Below, piece after piece: positions 26,352 through 33,779 of a DNA stretch of 64,000 nt. The position numbers and the translations under genes were made by a program. Positions within the stretch are counted from its first letter, which is position 1; each line of letters begins with the position of its first letter. The notes beneath the pieces are model-generated. The model did not search any database. It saw only the letters and a list, made by a program, of their open reading frames with translations, and was not told the origin of the DNA. The DNA comes from Sphingomonas gei (GTDB taxonomy: Bacteria > Pseudomonadota > Alphaproteobacteria > Sphingomonadales > Sphingomonadaceae). The stretch is from positions 496,001 to 560,000 of the forward strand of contig NZ_SRXT01000004.1 in NCBI RefSeq assembly GCF_004792685.1, given 5' to 3'.

Positions 26352-26972
26352 ATGACTGTGCATTTTCATGAAGAAGACCTGCCCGAGGGCGTGTTCGCTC
26401 CGGGTGCGTCGATCGCCGTAGATACCGAGACGATGGGGCTGATCACGCCGCGCGACCGCCTGTGCGTCGTCCAGCTTTCCGACGGCAGCGGCGACGAGCA
26501 TCTCGTGCGGTTCGGGCCGCGCTCGGCATATGATGCGCCCAATCTGCGCGCCGTGCTGGCGGACCCCGAGCGGCTCAAGCTCTACCATTTCGCGCGGTTC
26601 GATCTGGCGGCGATCCGTTTCTATCTCGGCGTCACGGCAGCGCCGGTCTATTGCACCAAGATCGCGTCGCGGCTGGTGCGCACCTATACCGACCGACATG
26701 GGCTCAAGGATCTGGTGCGCGAACTGGTCGGGCAGGAAATCTCCAAGCAGCAACAGTCCTCGGACTGGGGCGGCCCCGAGCTGTCGGACGCGCAGAAAGA
26801 CTATGCCGCGTCGGACGTGCGCTTTCTCCATGCGATGAAAGTGGAACTCGACAAGCGTCTCGAGCGTGAAGGGCGGATGCCGCTCGCCCAGGCCGCTTTC
26901 GACTTTCTTCCGTGGCGGGCGGAGCTGGATCTTGCCGGCTGGCCCGAGGTGGATATCTTTGCGCATATCTAG
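26352..26972 (+). CDS. rnd: ribonuclease D-like 3'-5' exonuclease
   Basis: The 206-residue protein is the short RNase D form with only the DEDD exonuclease domain. ASIAVDTETMG carries the first Asp and Glu (D24, E26), HFARFDLA the second Asp, and DYAASDVRFLHAM the third with its tyrosine. It trims 3' ends of tRNA and other RNAs. The HRDC domains of the long form are absent, as is usual for this alphaproteobacterial type. It precedes lptC, a conserved arrangement. Confidence 0.9.
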   Translation: MTVHFHEEDLPEGVFAPGASIAVDTETMGLITPRDRLCVVQLSDGSGDEHLVRFGPRSAYDAPNLRAVLADPERLKLYHFARFDLAAIRFYLGVTAAPVYCTKIASRLVRTYTDRHGLKDLVRELVGQEISKQQQSSDWGGPELSDAQKDYAASDVRFLHAMKVELDKRLEREGRMPLAQAAFDFLPWRAELDLAGWPEVDIFAHI

Positions 26973-27013
26973 CGCCACGCCGATTGAAACCTATCTGTCG
27001 GACATGGTCTTCC

Positions 27014-27655
27014 ATGTCTGACGTCGCCGCGCGCCTTCGCTCGCAGAAGCGCGGCTGGGCGCATCCCGGCAGCAGCCACGATCGTTTCGTGCGCGCGGGG
27101 CTGGTCGTGCTGCCGATGGGGATCGGCGTGCTCGGCGCGTTCCTCGTGATCTCGCCCTTGCTGATGGGCGGCGACGTCAGCTTCCTGCTCGACAAGAACA
27201 AGGTCGACATTTCCCCCGAGCGCCTGCGTATCGATGCCGCCGAATATCGCGGCGGTGACGACAAGGGCCGCCCCTTCCACTTGCATGCCGGCTCGGCGGT
27301 GCAGCGCAGCTCGGCCGAGCCAATCGTGCGGCTGAACGATCTGGCTGCCGAAATCCGGCTCGACGACGGTCCGGCCTCGATCAAGGCGGACAGTGGACAT
27401 TACAACATGAGCAACCAGCGCGTCGCGATCGATGGTCCGCTCAAGTTCCAGGCTGCCGACGGCTATGTCTTGAATACGACCAACGCGACGGTCGATCTCA
27501 AGACCCGCAAGCTCGAAAGCGGCGGTGCAGTCACCGGCAGCACTCCCTCGGGGGTGTTCAGCGCGAACAAGCTGACTGCCGATCTCGAGCGCCGTACTGT
27601 CTCACTCGAAGGGAGAGCACGCTTGCGCATCCAGCCGCGGCGCGCAAATAGATGA
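27014..27655 (+). CDS. lptC: LPS export ABC transporter periplasmic protein LptC
   Basis: A 213-residue LptC-like protein with a single N-terminal membrane helix (LVVLPMGIGVLGAFLVISPLL) and a periplasmic beta-jellyroll (DISPERLRIDAAEYRGGDDKG and following). LptC receives LPS from LptBFG and passes it to LptA. ATG 27014 is chosen because it gives a short cytoplasmic start; an upstream in-frame start would lie inside the rnd gene. It overlaps lptA by four bases and belongs to the lptC-lptA-lptB-rpoN block. Confidence 0.88.
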   Translation: MSDVAARLRSQKRGWAHPGSSHDRFVRAGLVVLPMGIGVLGAFLVISPLLMGGDVSFLLDKNKVDISPERLRIDAAEYRGGDDKGRPFHLHAGSAVQRSSAEPIVRLNDLAAEIRLDDGPASIKADSGHYNMSNQRVAIDGPLKFQAADGYVLNTTNATVDLKTRKLESGGAVTGSTPSGVFSANKLTADLERRTVSLEGRARLRIQPRRANR

Positions 27656-28212
27656 TGATGAACTGTCGCTCCGTTCCGGCCGGCCTCGCGCTGATGCTGA
27701 CGCTGGCCGCATCCGCGCCGGCGCTGGCGCAATCGGGCCACAACACCAACGCGCCGATCGACGTAGCGTCCGATCGGATCGAGTTGCAGGACCGCGCCAA
27801 CCGCGCGATCCTCTCGGGCAATGTCCAGATCAAGCAGGCGGCGATGACGCTCACGGCGGCGCGGGTGACCGTCACCTATACCGGCCAGGTGAGCGAAGGC
27901 TCGCCGCAGGTGTCGCGGCTCGACGCGGCCGGCGGGGTGACGGTCAACCGCCCCGAGCAGACCGCGCGCTCGCAATATGCCGTCTACGACCTCAATCGCC
28001 GCGTGATCACGATGGTCGGCGGCGTGACCTTGCGCCAGGGCACCAATACCGTTTCCGGCGGCCGCCTGTCGATCGACCTCGACACCGGCCGGGCGACGAT
28101 CGACGGTTCGGGCGTACGCGGCGGGACGCCGACGCCCGGCCAGCCGGGGGTGCAGAACAGCGGCGGACGGGTGACCGGGCGCTTCTCGGTGCCCAAGCGC
28201 GACGGGCAATAG
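27652..28212 (+). CDS. lptA: LPS periplasmic transport protein LptA
   Basis: A 186-residue OstA/LptA-domain protein with signal peptide (about residues 1-26, ending APALAQ). The mature part begins with PIDVASDRIELQDRANRAILSGNVQIKQ, the LptA beta-jellyroll opening, and continues RVTVTYTG to MVGGVTLRQGTNTVSGGRLSIDL. LptA forms the bridge carrying LPS across the periplasm. The C-terminal 30 residues are Gly/Pro-rich and probably flexible. It is translationally coupled to lptC. Confidence 0.92.
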   Translation: MMMNCRSVPAGLALMLTLAASAPALAQSGHNTNAPIDVASDRIELQDRANRAILSGNVQIKQAAMTLTAARVTVTYTGQVSEGSPQVSRLDAAGGVTVNRPEQTARSQYAVYDLNRRVITMVGGVTLRQGTNTVSGGRLSIDLDTGRATIDGSGVRGGTPTPGQPGVQNSGGRVTGRFSVPKRDGQ

Positions 28213-28327
28213 CCGCCGTTTTTCACCGCACTGCCGCAGTTTCGCTTTTCATCGCCAGGAATCTCCTGCAGGAATCCTGCCAACCGCCTATATGCGGCGA
28301 GATGCATAGTCCGCGCAGGAAGCCTTG

Positions 28328-29104
28328 ATGAACGACGTCGCCATGCTCGAGCACCCGGTTGTCGATCCAGCCCCGCTCCCCGACAAGGGGCTGGCGGTGG
28401 TTTCGATCGCCAAATCCTATGACAAGCGCGTGGTGCTCACCGACGTTTCGGTCTCGGTCGGGCGCGGTGAAGTGGTCGGACTGCTCGGGCCGAACGGCGC
28501 GGGCAAGACCACCTGCTTCTATTCGGTGATGGGACTGGTGAAGCCCGATTCGGGCCGGATCATGCTGGACGGCGAGGACATCACCCGGCTGCCGATGTAT
28601 CGCCGTGCGATTCTCGGGCTGGGCTATCTGCCGCAGGAGACGTCGATCTTCCGCGGGATGACGGTCGAGCAGAACATCTTGGCGGTGCTCGAGCTCGCCG
28701 AGCCCGACAAGGCGACGCGGCGGGCGCGGCTCGAGCAATTGCTCGACGAATTCGGGCTGACCCGGCTGCGCACGTCGCCGGCGATGGCGCTGTCGGGCGG
28801 CGAGCGCCGCCGCGCCGAGATCGCGCGCGCGCTTGCCGCCGACCCGACGATCATCCTGCTCGACGAGCCGTTCGCGGGGATCGATCCGCTGTCGATCTCG
28901 GACATTCGCGAGCTCGTGCTCCAGCTCAAGTCGCGCGGGATCGGCGTGCTGATCACCGACCACAATGTCCGCGAGACGCTCGACATCGTCGACCGCGGCT
29001 ACATCATCTATGACGGCCGCGTGCTGTTCGCCGGCTCGCCCGAGGATCTCGTCCGCGACGAGAATGTCCGCCGGCTGTACCTCGGCGAGAGTTTCGAGCT
29101 TTAG
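28328..29104 (+). CDS. lptB: LPS export ABC transporter ATPase LptB
   Basis: A 258-residue ATPase powering LPS extraction with LptF and LptG. Walker A GPNGAGKTT is near residue 54, the LptB segment GLGYLPQETSIFRGMTVEQN follows, the signature LSGGERRRAEIARAL is near 155, and Walker B ILLDEPFAGIDP near 178. ATG 28328 follows AGGAAG; the TTG three bases earlier is unlikely. A short acidic-Pro N-terminal extension (about 20 residues) precedes the core. The gap to lptA (115 bases) could hold a separate promoter. Confidence 0.96.
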   Translation: MNDVAMLEHPVVDPAPLPDKGLAVVSIAKSYDKRVVLTDVSVSVGRGEVVGLLGPNGAGKTTCFYSVMGLVKPDSGRIMLDGEDITRLPMYRRAILGLGYLPQETSIFRGMTVEQNILAVLELAEPDKATRRARLEQLLDEFGLTRLRTSPAMALSGGERRRAEIARALAADPTIILLDEPFAGIDPLSISDIRELVLQLKSRGIGVLITDHNVRETLDIVDRGYIIYDGRVLFAGSPEDLVRDENVRRLYLGESFEL

Positions 29105-29133
29105 GATATGAGCGTGGCGCGTCCTCTGTTCCC

Positions 29134-29212
29134 GTCATCCCGGCGAAGGCCGGGATCCAGGGTTCGGGGCGTTTCGCTTGCGGCTCTGGATCCCGGCCTT
29201 CGCCGGGATGAC
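29134..29212. repeat. REP-like inverted repeat pair, GC-rich type
   Basis: GTCATCCCGGCGAAGGCCGG and CCGGCCTTCGCCGGGATGAC are exact reverse complements separated by about 39 bases, in the spacer between lptB and rpoN. Being inside a probable operon it could form a strong RNA hairpin. Confidence 0.9.
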
Positions 29213-29226
29213 GAGCGGAGGGGCTG

Positions 29227-30735
29227 ATGTCGCTCGCCCCGCGCCTCGACCTGCGGCAGTCGCAATCGCTGGTGATGACGCCGCAGCTCCAGCAGGCGAT
29301 CAAGCTGCTGGCGCTGTCCAATCTCGAGATCGAGACCTTCATTGCCGAGGAGCTCGACAAGAACCCGCTGCTCGATGCCCAGCGAAGTAGCGACGATTCG
29401 GCCGAGCCCGCGGCGCCCGAGCCGGATTTCGAGCCGGTGCGCGACGGCCCCGCCGATGCCGGCGAGCTGCTGGCGGGCGGCGGCGAAACGGCGGGCGAGG
29501 CGGCGCTCGACGTCGATTTCACCGCGGAGACCTTCCATCACGACAGCGCCGCCGATTCGATCGGCGGGCTCGACGGCAGCCTCGGGCTGGGCGGGACGGG
29601 CGGGGGCGGCTCCGAAGACGGGCCTGATTTCGACAATATGCGCTCCGCGGAGCTCAGCCTCGCCGACCATCTGATGGCGCAGGCGGGAGCGAGCGTCGAC
29701 GGCGCCGATTTGTTCGTCGCCGCGCATCTGATCGACCAGATCGACGAGGCCGGCTATCTCACCGCTTCGCTGCTCGACATTGCCAGCCGGCTGAACGTGC
29801 CGCTGGCGCGGGTCGAGGGCGTCCTCGCGAAGGTCCAGACCTTCGATCCCACCGGGGTGGGCGCGCGCAACCTGGCCGAGTGCATCGCGCTGCAGGCGAA
29901 GGAAGCCGATCGCTACGACCCGTGCATGGCGCGGTTGATCGACAATCTCGAGCTCGTCGCGCGCGGCGATCGTGCGCGGCTCAAGCGGCTGTGCAACGTC
30001 GACGACGAGGATCTGGCGGACATGATCCGCGAGCTGCGCGACTATGATCCCAAGCCCGGCTGCCGCTATGGCGGCGAGCCGATGATGGCGGTGGTGCCGG
30101 ACATCTTCGTCGCGCGCCGCGGCGCGGGCTGGGCAGTCGAGATCAATTCGGCGACCTTGCCCAAATTGCTGGTCAACCGCGCTTATTATGCCGAGATCTC
30201 GGCGGGCAAGCAGGACAAGGCCAGCAAGGCGTGGATGTCCGACATGCTCGCCAGCGCCAATTGGCTGGTCAAGGCGCTCGATCAGCGCCAGCGCACGATC
30301 ATCAAGGTGGCGAGCGAGATCGTGACGCAGCAGGAGGCGTTCTTCCTGCACGGTGTCGCGCATCTCAGGCCGATGACGTTGCGCCAGGTCGCCGACGTGA
30401 TCGAGATGCACGAATCGACCGTGAGCCGAGTCACGTCTAACAAATATCTGAGCTGCGCGCGCGGGCTGTTCGAGCTCAAATATTTCTTCACCAGCGCCAT
30501 CCAATCGTCGGAAGGCGGCGACGCAGTGTCGGCCGAAGCCGTGAAGAGCGCGATCCGCGCGCTGATCCAGGCCGAGGATCCCAAGAAGATCCTGTCCGAC
30601 GACACTTTGGTCGAACTGCTCAACGCCAAGGGATTCGACATCGCGCGGCGCACCGTGGCGAAATATCGCGAGGCGATCGGGATCGGCAGTTCGGTGCAGC
30701 GGCGGCGGCAAAAGGCGCTGGAGGGCGTCGGCTGA
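29227..30735 (+). CDS. rpoN: RNA polymerase sigma-54 factor
   Basis: Full-length (502 residues) sigma-54. The N-terminal activator-interaction region begins LDLRQSQSLVMTPQLQQAIK; an acidic linker follows; the core-binding domain and helix-turn-helix (LRQVADVIEMHESTVSRVT) come next; and the RpoN box is ARRTVAKYREAIGI near the end. It directs polymerase to -24/-12 promoters with enhancer-binding ATPases. The gene starts at ATG 29227 with GAGGGG upstream. It follows lptB as in many Proteobacteria, although the usual downstream hpf and ptsN genes are not here. Confidence 0.96.
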   Translation: MSLAPRLDLRQSQSLVMTPQLQQAIKLLALSNLEIETFIAEELDKNPLLDAQRSSDDSAEPAAPEPDFEPVRDGPADAGELLAGGGETAGEAALDVDFTAETFHHDSAADSIGGLDGSLGLGGTGGGGSEDGPDFDNMRSAELSLADHLMAQAGASVDGADLFVAAHLIDQIDEAGYLTASLLDIASRLNVPLARVEGVLAKVQTFDPTGVGARNLAECIALQAKEADRYDPCMARLIDNLELVARGDRARLKRLCNVDDEDLADMIRELRDYDPKPGCRYGGEPMMAVVPDIFVARRGAGWAVEINSATLPKLLVNRAYYAEISAGKQDKASKAWMSDMLASANWLVKALDQRQRTIIKVASEIVTQQEAFFLHGVAHLRPMTLRQVADVIEMHESTVSRVTSNKYLSCARGLFELKYFFTSAIQSSEGGDAVSAEAVKSAIRALIQAEDPKKILSDDTLVELLNAKGFDIARRTVAKYREAIGIGSSVQRRRQKALEGVG

Positions 30736-30753
30736 GACGATACCGGCCGAGGG

Positions 30754-31395
30754 TCAGGCGGTGATACCCGCGGCACCGGCGGCACCGGCGGCACCGGCAG
30801 CACCGGAAGCCGGCGGATCGTCGTCATCCTTGCGCGGCGGCTTGCGACCGGTGTCCTCATAGTCGACGTCGTCGAAGGCGTCGTCTTCCTCTTCGTAATC
30901 GTCGTCGCTCTCGTCCTTTTTCTTGCCCTCTTTCGCGCGCTGGTCCTTGATGGTCTTGTTGAGCCCCGCGAGCGTGCCGATGGTGCCGGAATTCATCTTC
31001 TTGGTCTTGTTCTTGCTGAGGTGCCCGGCGCGCATCTTGTTGAGCTTGCCGCCCTTGATCGCCGCGTCGAGCTCGGCGTCGGTTGCGTCGGTTTCGTTAT
31101 AGCCCCGCGCGCTCTTCTTGATTTTTTCGACCTTCTTGGCCTTGGCCTTGGCCTTGCCGGCGACCGCTGCCTTGATCTTCGCCTGCTTCTTGTTGTTGGG
31201 CTTCTTCTTGCCTTTGTCCTTGTCCTTGTCGCTGCCGTTCAGCTGGATCGGCGCCGGATCGGCGTTGAGGGCGGCGGCGCGCTGGACCAGCCGCTGGACG
31301 CGCGGCGCATTGTCGAGCGGGCCGGAAGCCGCCGCCGAGGGGGCACGACTCCTGCCTAGGGCAACGGCGGGACTGCGCGGTGCGAACTCTGCCAT
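30754..31395 (-). CDS. lysine-rich protein with eCIS-cargo-like N-terminus
   Basis: A 213-residue protein of unknown function. The first about 60 residues are Ala/Ser/Pro-rich and end in APRVQRLVQRAAALNADPA followed by PIQLN. This resembles the repeated VQ...ALN...P.QL leaders seen on proteins beside extracellular contractile injection systems (DUF4157-type loci); that link is from memory and uncertain. A long Lys/Gly/Asn block with KAKAKKVEKIKKSARGYNE follows, then KGGKLNKMRAGHLSKNKTK, an acidic stretch (DDDYEEEDDAFDDVDYED), and an Ala/Gly tail. No eCIS genes are in this window. ATG 31395 is used; an earlier in-frame ATG exists at 31467. It converges on rpoN. Confidence 0.7.
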   Translation of the reverse strand: MAEFAPRSPAVALGRSRAPSAAASGPLDNAPRVQRLVQRAAALNADPAPIQLNGSDKDKDKGKKKPNNKKQAKIKAAVAGKAKAKAKKVEKIKKSARGYNETDATDAELDAAIKGGKLNKMRAGHLSKNKTKKMNSGTIGTLAGLNKTIKDQRAKEGKKKDESDDDYEEEDDAFDDVDYEDTGRKPPRKDDDDPPASGAAGAAGAAGAAGITA

Positions 31396-31523
31396 GCTAC
31401 CTCCTCGCGACACTGGTCGCGCCAGAGGGCCGCGTATGCAATCGCGGCTTGCGCGGTTTCGGATCAATCGGGCGAAAATCCGGGATTCAGAATACGGAAA
31501 CGCCTTCCTCCTATAATGAACCG

Positions 31524-31928
31524 ATGAGCGCGACTTTCTCCATTCATGCCGAGCCCGAACGCGATCTGGTGCGGATCACGATGGCCGGACTGTTCAGCCC
31601 CGAGGATATCGAGGCATTCTACGAAGCGCGCAACGTCGCGCATGCGAAGCTGACCTGCGGCCGCAATCAGCATCTGACGATCAACGATCTGCGCGGCATG
31701 AAGATACAGCCGCAGGAAAGCGTCGCCGGGTTTCAGCGCATGCTCGGCGCGCCCGAATATCGCTCGCGGCGGCTCGCCTTCGTGATCGGCCGCACGCTGG
31801 CGCGCAGCCAGCTGCAGCGCGCGCTGGCCGGGCGCGGACCCGATACGCATTGTTTCGACAGCATTGCCGAGGCCGAGGCCTGGCTGTTCCACGGCGCGAT
31901 ACGCGGATCGCTGCGCGCCGCCGGCTGA
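31524..31928 (+). CDS. hypothetical STAS/SpoIIAA-like protein
   Basis: A 134-residue protein (FSIHAEPERDLVRITMAGLFSPEDIEAFYEARN, then LTINDLRGMKIQPQESVAGFQ) whose alternating strands and helices fit the SpoIIAA-like STAS fold. The middle RLAFVIGRTLARSQLQRALAG and the DSIAEAEAWLFHG end also fit. No catalytic motif. I assign only the fold, with modest confidence. It lies head to head with the lysine-rich gene and convergent with a secreted protein. Confidence 0.65.
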   Translation: MSATFSIHAEPERDLVRITMAGLFSPEDIEAFYEARNVAHAKLTCGRNQHLTINDLRGMKIQPQESVAGFQRMLGAPEYRSRRLAFVIGRTLARSQLQRALAGRGPDTHCFDSIAEAEAWLFHGAIRGSLRAAG

Positions 31929-31944
31929 GCCGGCTTCGATCCGC

Positions 31945-32388
31945 TCAGTTCGCCGGCTTGGCGAGGCCGGCCAGGATCGCGTCGAATTTGGCTTTGGGCA
32001 TGTTGATCAGCAGCCCCTTGTTGTTCTTGGCGAACGACGCGAATTCGACCTCGATCTTGCCCCCCGGGCTGGCGACCACCGCGAACCCCGTGCCGACCCT
32101 GTCGACCGTGCCGATCACGACGCCCTTCGAATCCCGCACTTCGCTGCCGGCGGTGATGTCCCCCGGGCTCGCGGGGACCGGGCGTGTCGACCGGGTGGGG
32201 CCGGCGGTGCGCCCGGAGACGTCGTCGCGCATCCGGTTGAAGTCGGTCATGCGTTCGTCGGGGCCGCGCATCTCGGGGGCACCTCCGCCCGGGGCGCTTG
32301 CCGGGGGCACGCTGCCGACAGCCTGGGCGTGTGCCGCACCTGCCAATGTCAGCGCGGCAGCCATCGCCGCGACTTCGAGAATGCGCAT
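31945..32388 (-). CDS. secreted PRC-barrel-like protein
   Basis: A 147-residue exported protein. The signal peptide is MRILEVAAMAAALTLAGAAHAQ; a Gly/Pro/Ala linker follows, and then ITAGSEVRDSKGVVIGTVDRVG, the typical opening of a PRC-barrel-like beta domain, ending with NMPKAKFDAILAGLAKPAN. Function unknown. ATG 32388 has GGAGAGGTGGG directly upstream. Longer frames upstream are out of context because they overlap the exonuclease gene. Confidence 0.78.
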   Translation of the reverse strand: MRILEVAAMAAALTLAGAAHAQAVGSVPPASAPGGGAPEMRGPDERMTDFNRMRDDVSGRTAGPTRSTRPVPASPGDITAGSEVRDSKGVVIGTVDRVGTGFAVVASPGGKIEVEFASFAKNNKGLLINMPKAKFDAILAGLAKPAN

Positions 32389-32453
32389 CCCACCTCTCCT
32401 GTTTGTCCTGTTTTGCGGCAATGGTATCGCTAACAGAAGGCACAGGCAATCGC

Positions 32454-33449
32454 TCAGTCGTCTTCGTCCTCGAAGCCCACCAGCTCGAGCGCGCGCGCCT
32501 TGATCTGGCGCATCCGGCACCAATGGACGAGCGCGTCCTCGCGACCATGCGTCACCCACACTTCGCGCGGGGCGATCTCGCGGATGGTAGTGGTCAGCTC
32601 GTCCCAATCGGCGTGATCCGAGAGGATCAGCGGCAGCTCGACGTTGCGCTGGCGAGCGCGCTGGCGGACGCGCATCCAGCCCGACGCCATCGCGGTGATT
32701 GGATCGGGCAGCCGCCGCGACCAGCGATCGTTGAGTGCGCCGGGCGGGCAGAGGATGATCCGGCCCTGCAACTCGGCCTTGGCGACGCCGGTGGCGGGGC
32801 GCAGCTCGCCGAGATCGACGCCGTGCTCGACATAGAGGTCGCACAGCCTCTGCAGCGCGCCGTGGATGTAGATCGGATCGTCGAACCCCATGACGCGCAG
32901 CTCGCGGATCACGCGCTGCGCCTTACCGAGCGCATAGGCGCCGACGACGACGCAGCGCGCCGGGTTCGCGCGCAGCGCCACCAGCAATTTGTCGAGCTCG
33001 TCATGCGTCTCTGGGTGGCGGAATACCGGCAACCCGAACGTCGCCTCAGTGATGAAGATGTCGCAGGGCACCGGTTGGAACGGTGCGCAGGTGGGATCCT
33101 TGCGGCGCTTGTAATCGCCCGACACGACGATCCGCTCGCCGGCATGATCGAGGACGATCTGCGCCGAGCCGAGGACATGGCCGGCGGGGACGAAGCCAAT
33201 ATCGACATCACCCATCCGCAGCGATTCGCCGTACGCCACCGAGTGGCCGGTCTGTGCGCCGTAGCGGCAGTCCATGATCGCCAGCGTCTCGGGAGTCGCC
33301 CAGACTTCGCCGTGGCCGCCGCGGGCGTGATCGGCATGGCCGTGGGTGATCAATGCGCGCGCCACCGGCTCGGAGGGATCGACCCACGCATCGGCGGCGG
33401 GGATGTAGATGCCGGTGGGGTTGGGCTGGATCCAGCTGCCGATTGCCAT
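32454..33449 (-). CDS. ligase-associated DNA damage response exonuclease (beta-CASP metallo-beta-lactamase fold)
   Basis: A 331-residue MBL-fold nuclease. The metal-binding motif is THGHADHARGG (H36, H38, D40, H41), preceded by the short N-terminal strand, and followed by PAGHVLGSAQIVLDHAGERIVVSGDYK, the signature of the beta-CASP family. This family is found beside ATP-dependent DNA ligase and an Lhr-type helicase in many bacteria. It should degrade DNA ends during repair. The helicase gene lies on the opposite strand 330 bases away, with a 64-residue membrane-protein gene between. Confidence 0.9.
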   Translation of the reverse strand: MAIGSWIQPNPTGIYIPAADAWVDPSEPVARALITHGHADHARGGHGEVWATPETLAIMDCRYGAQTGHSVAYGESLRMGDVDIGFVPAGHVLGSAQIVLDHAGERIVVSGDYKRRKDPTCAPFQPVPCDIFITEATFGLPVFRHPETHDELDKLLVALRANPARCVVVGAYALGKAQRVIRELRVMGFDDPIYIHGALQRLCDLYVEHGVDLGELRPATGVAKAELQGRIILCPPGALNDRWSRRLPDPITAMASGWMRVRQRARQRNVELPLILSDHADWDELTTTIREIAPREVWVTHGREDALVHWCRMRQIKARALELVGFEDEDD

Positions 33450-33543
33450 GCCCGACTATATGGTTGGCCGGGCCTGCGGTTCCCAGTGGATCGAATGCGC
33501 ACGCGGCTTCGTTGGTCAGGTGAAACGCGAAACGAGGTGCATC

Positions 33544-33738
33544 ATGGACTTTTCTAGCCCCCTGCAGGGGATCCTGGTGATCGTCGGGCCGATCCTGCTG
33601 GCACTGGCGATCGCCTGGGCGATGTTGCGCAATCGCAGCAGCCGCGAGGATATCGCGCGCACCGAAAACGCGACGCGCGAATTGTACGACCAACAGGACC
33701 GCGAGGACAAGGCGCGCGACAATGGCGGCGTCGTTTGA
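33544..33738 (+). CDS. small single-span membrane protein
   Basis: A 64-residue protein with one transmembrane helix (QGILVIVGPILLALAIAWAML, residues 8-28) followed by a charged tail (RNRSSREDIARTENATREL). ATG 33544 is preferred over longer in-frame starts, which lie in the divergent leader. It might belong to the helicase operon downstream, which starts 42 bases later. I recognise no family. Confidence 0.7.
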   Translation: MDFSSPLQGILVIVGPILLALAIAWAMLRNRSSREDIARTENATRELYDQQDREDKARDNGGVV

Positions 33739-33779
33739 AGGGCTTGCGCTGAACCGGTAAGTCGCGCGAACGCTGGCTT

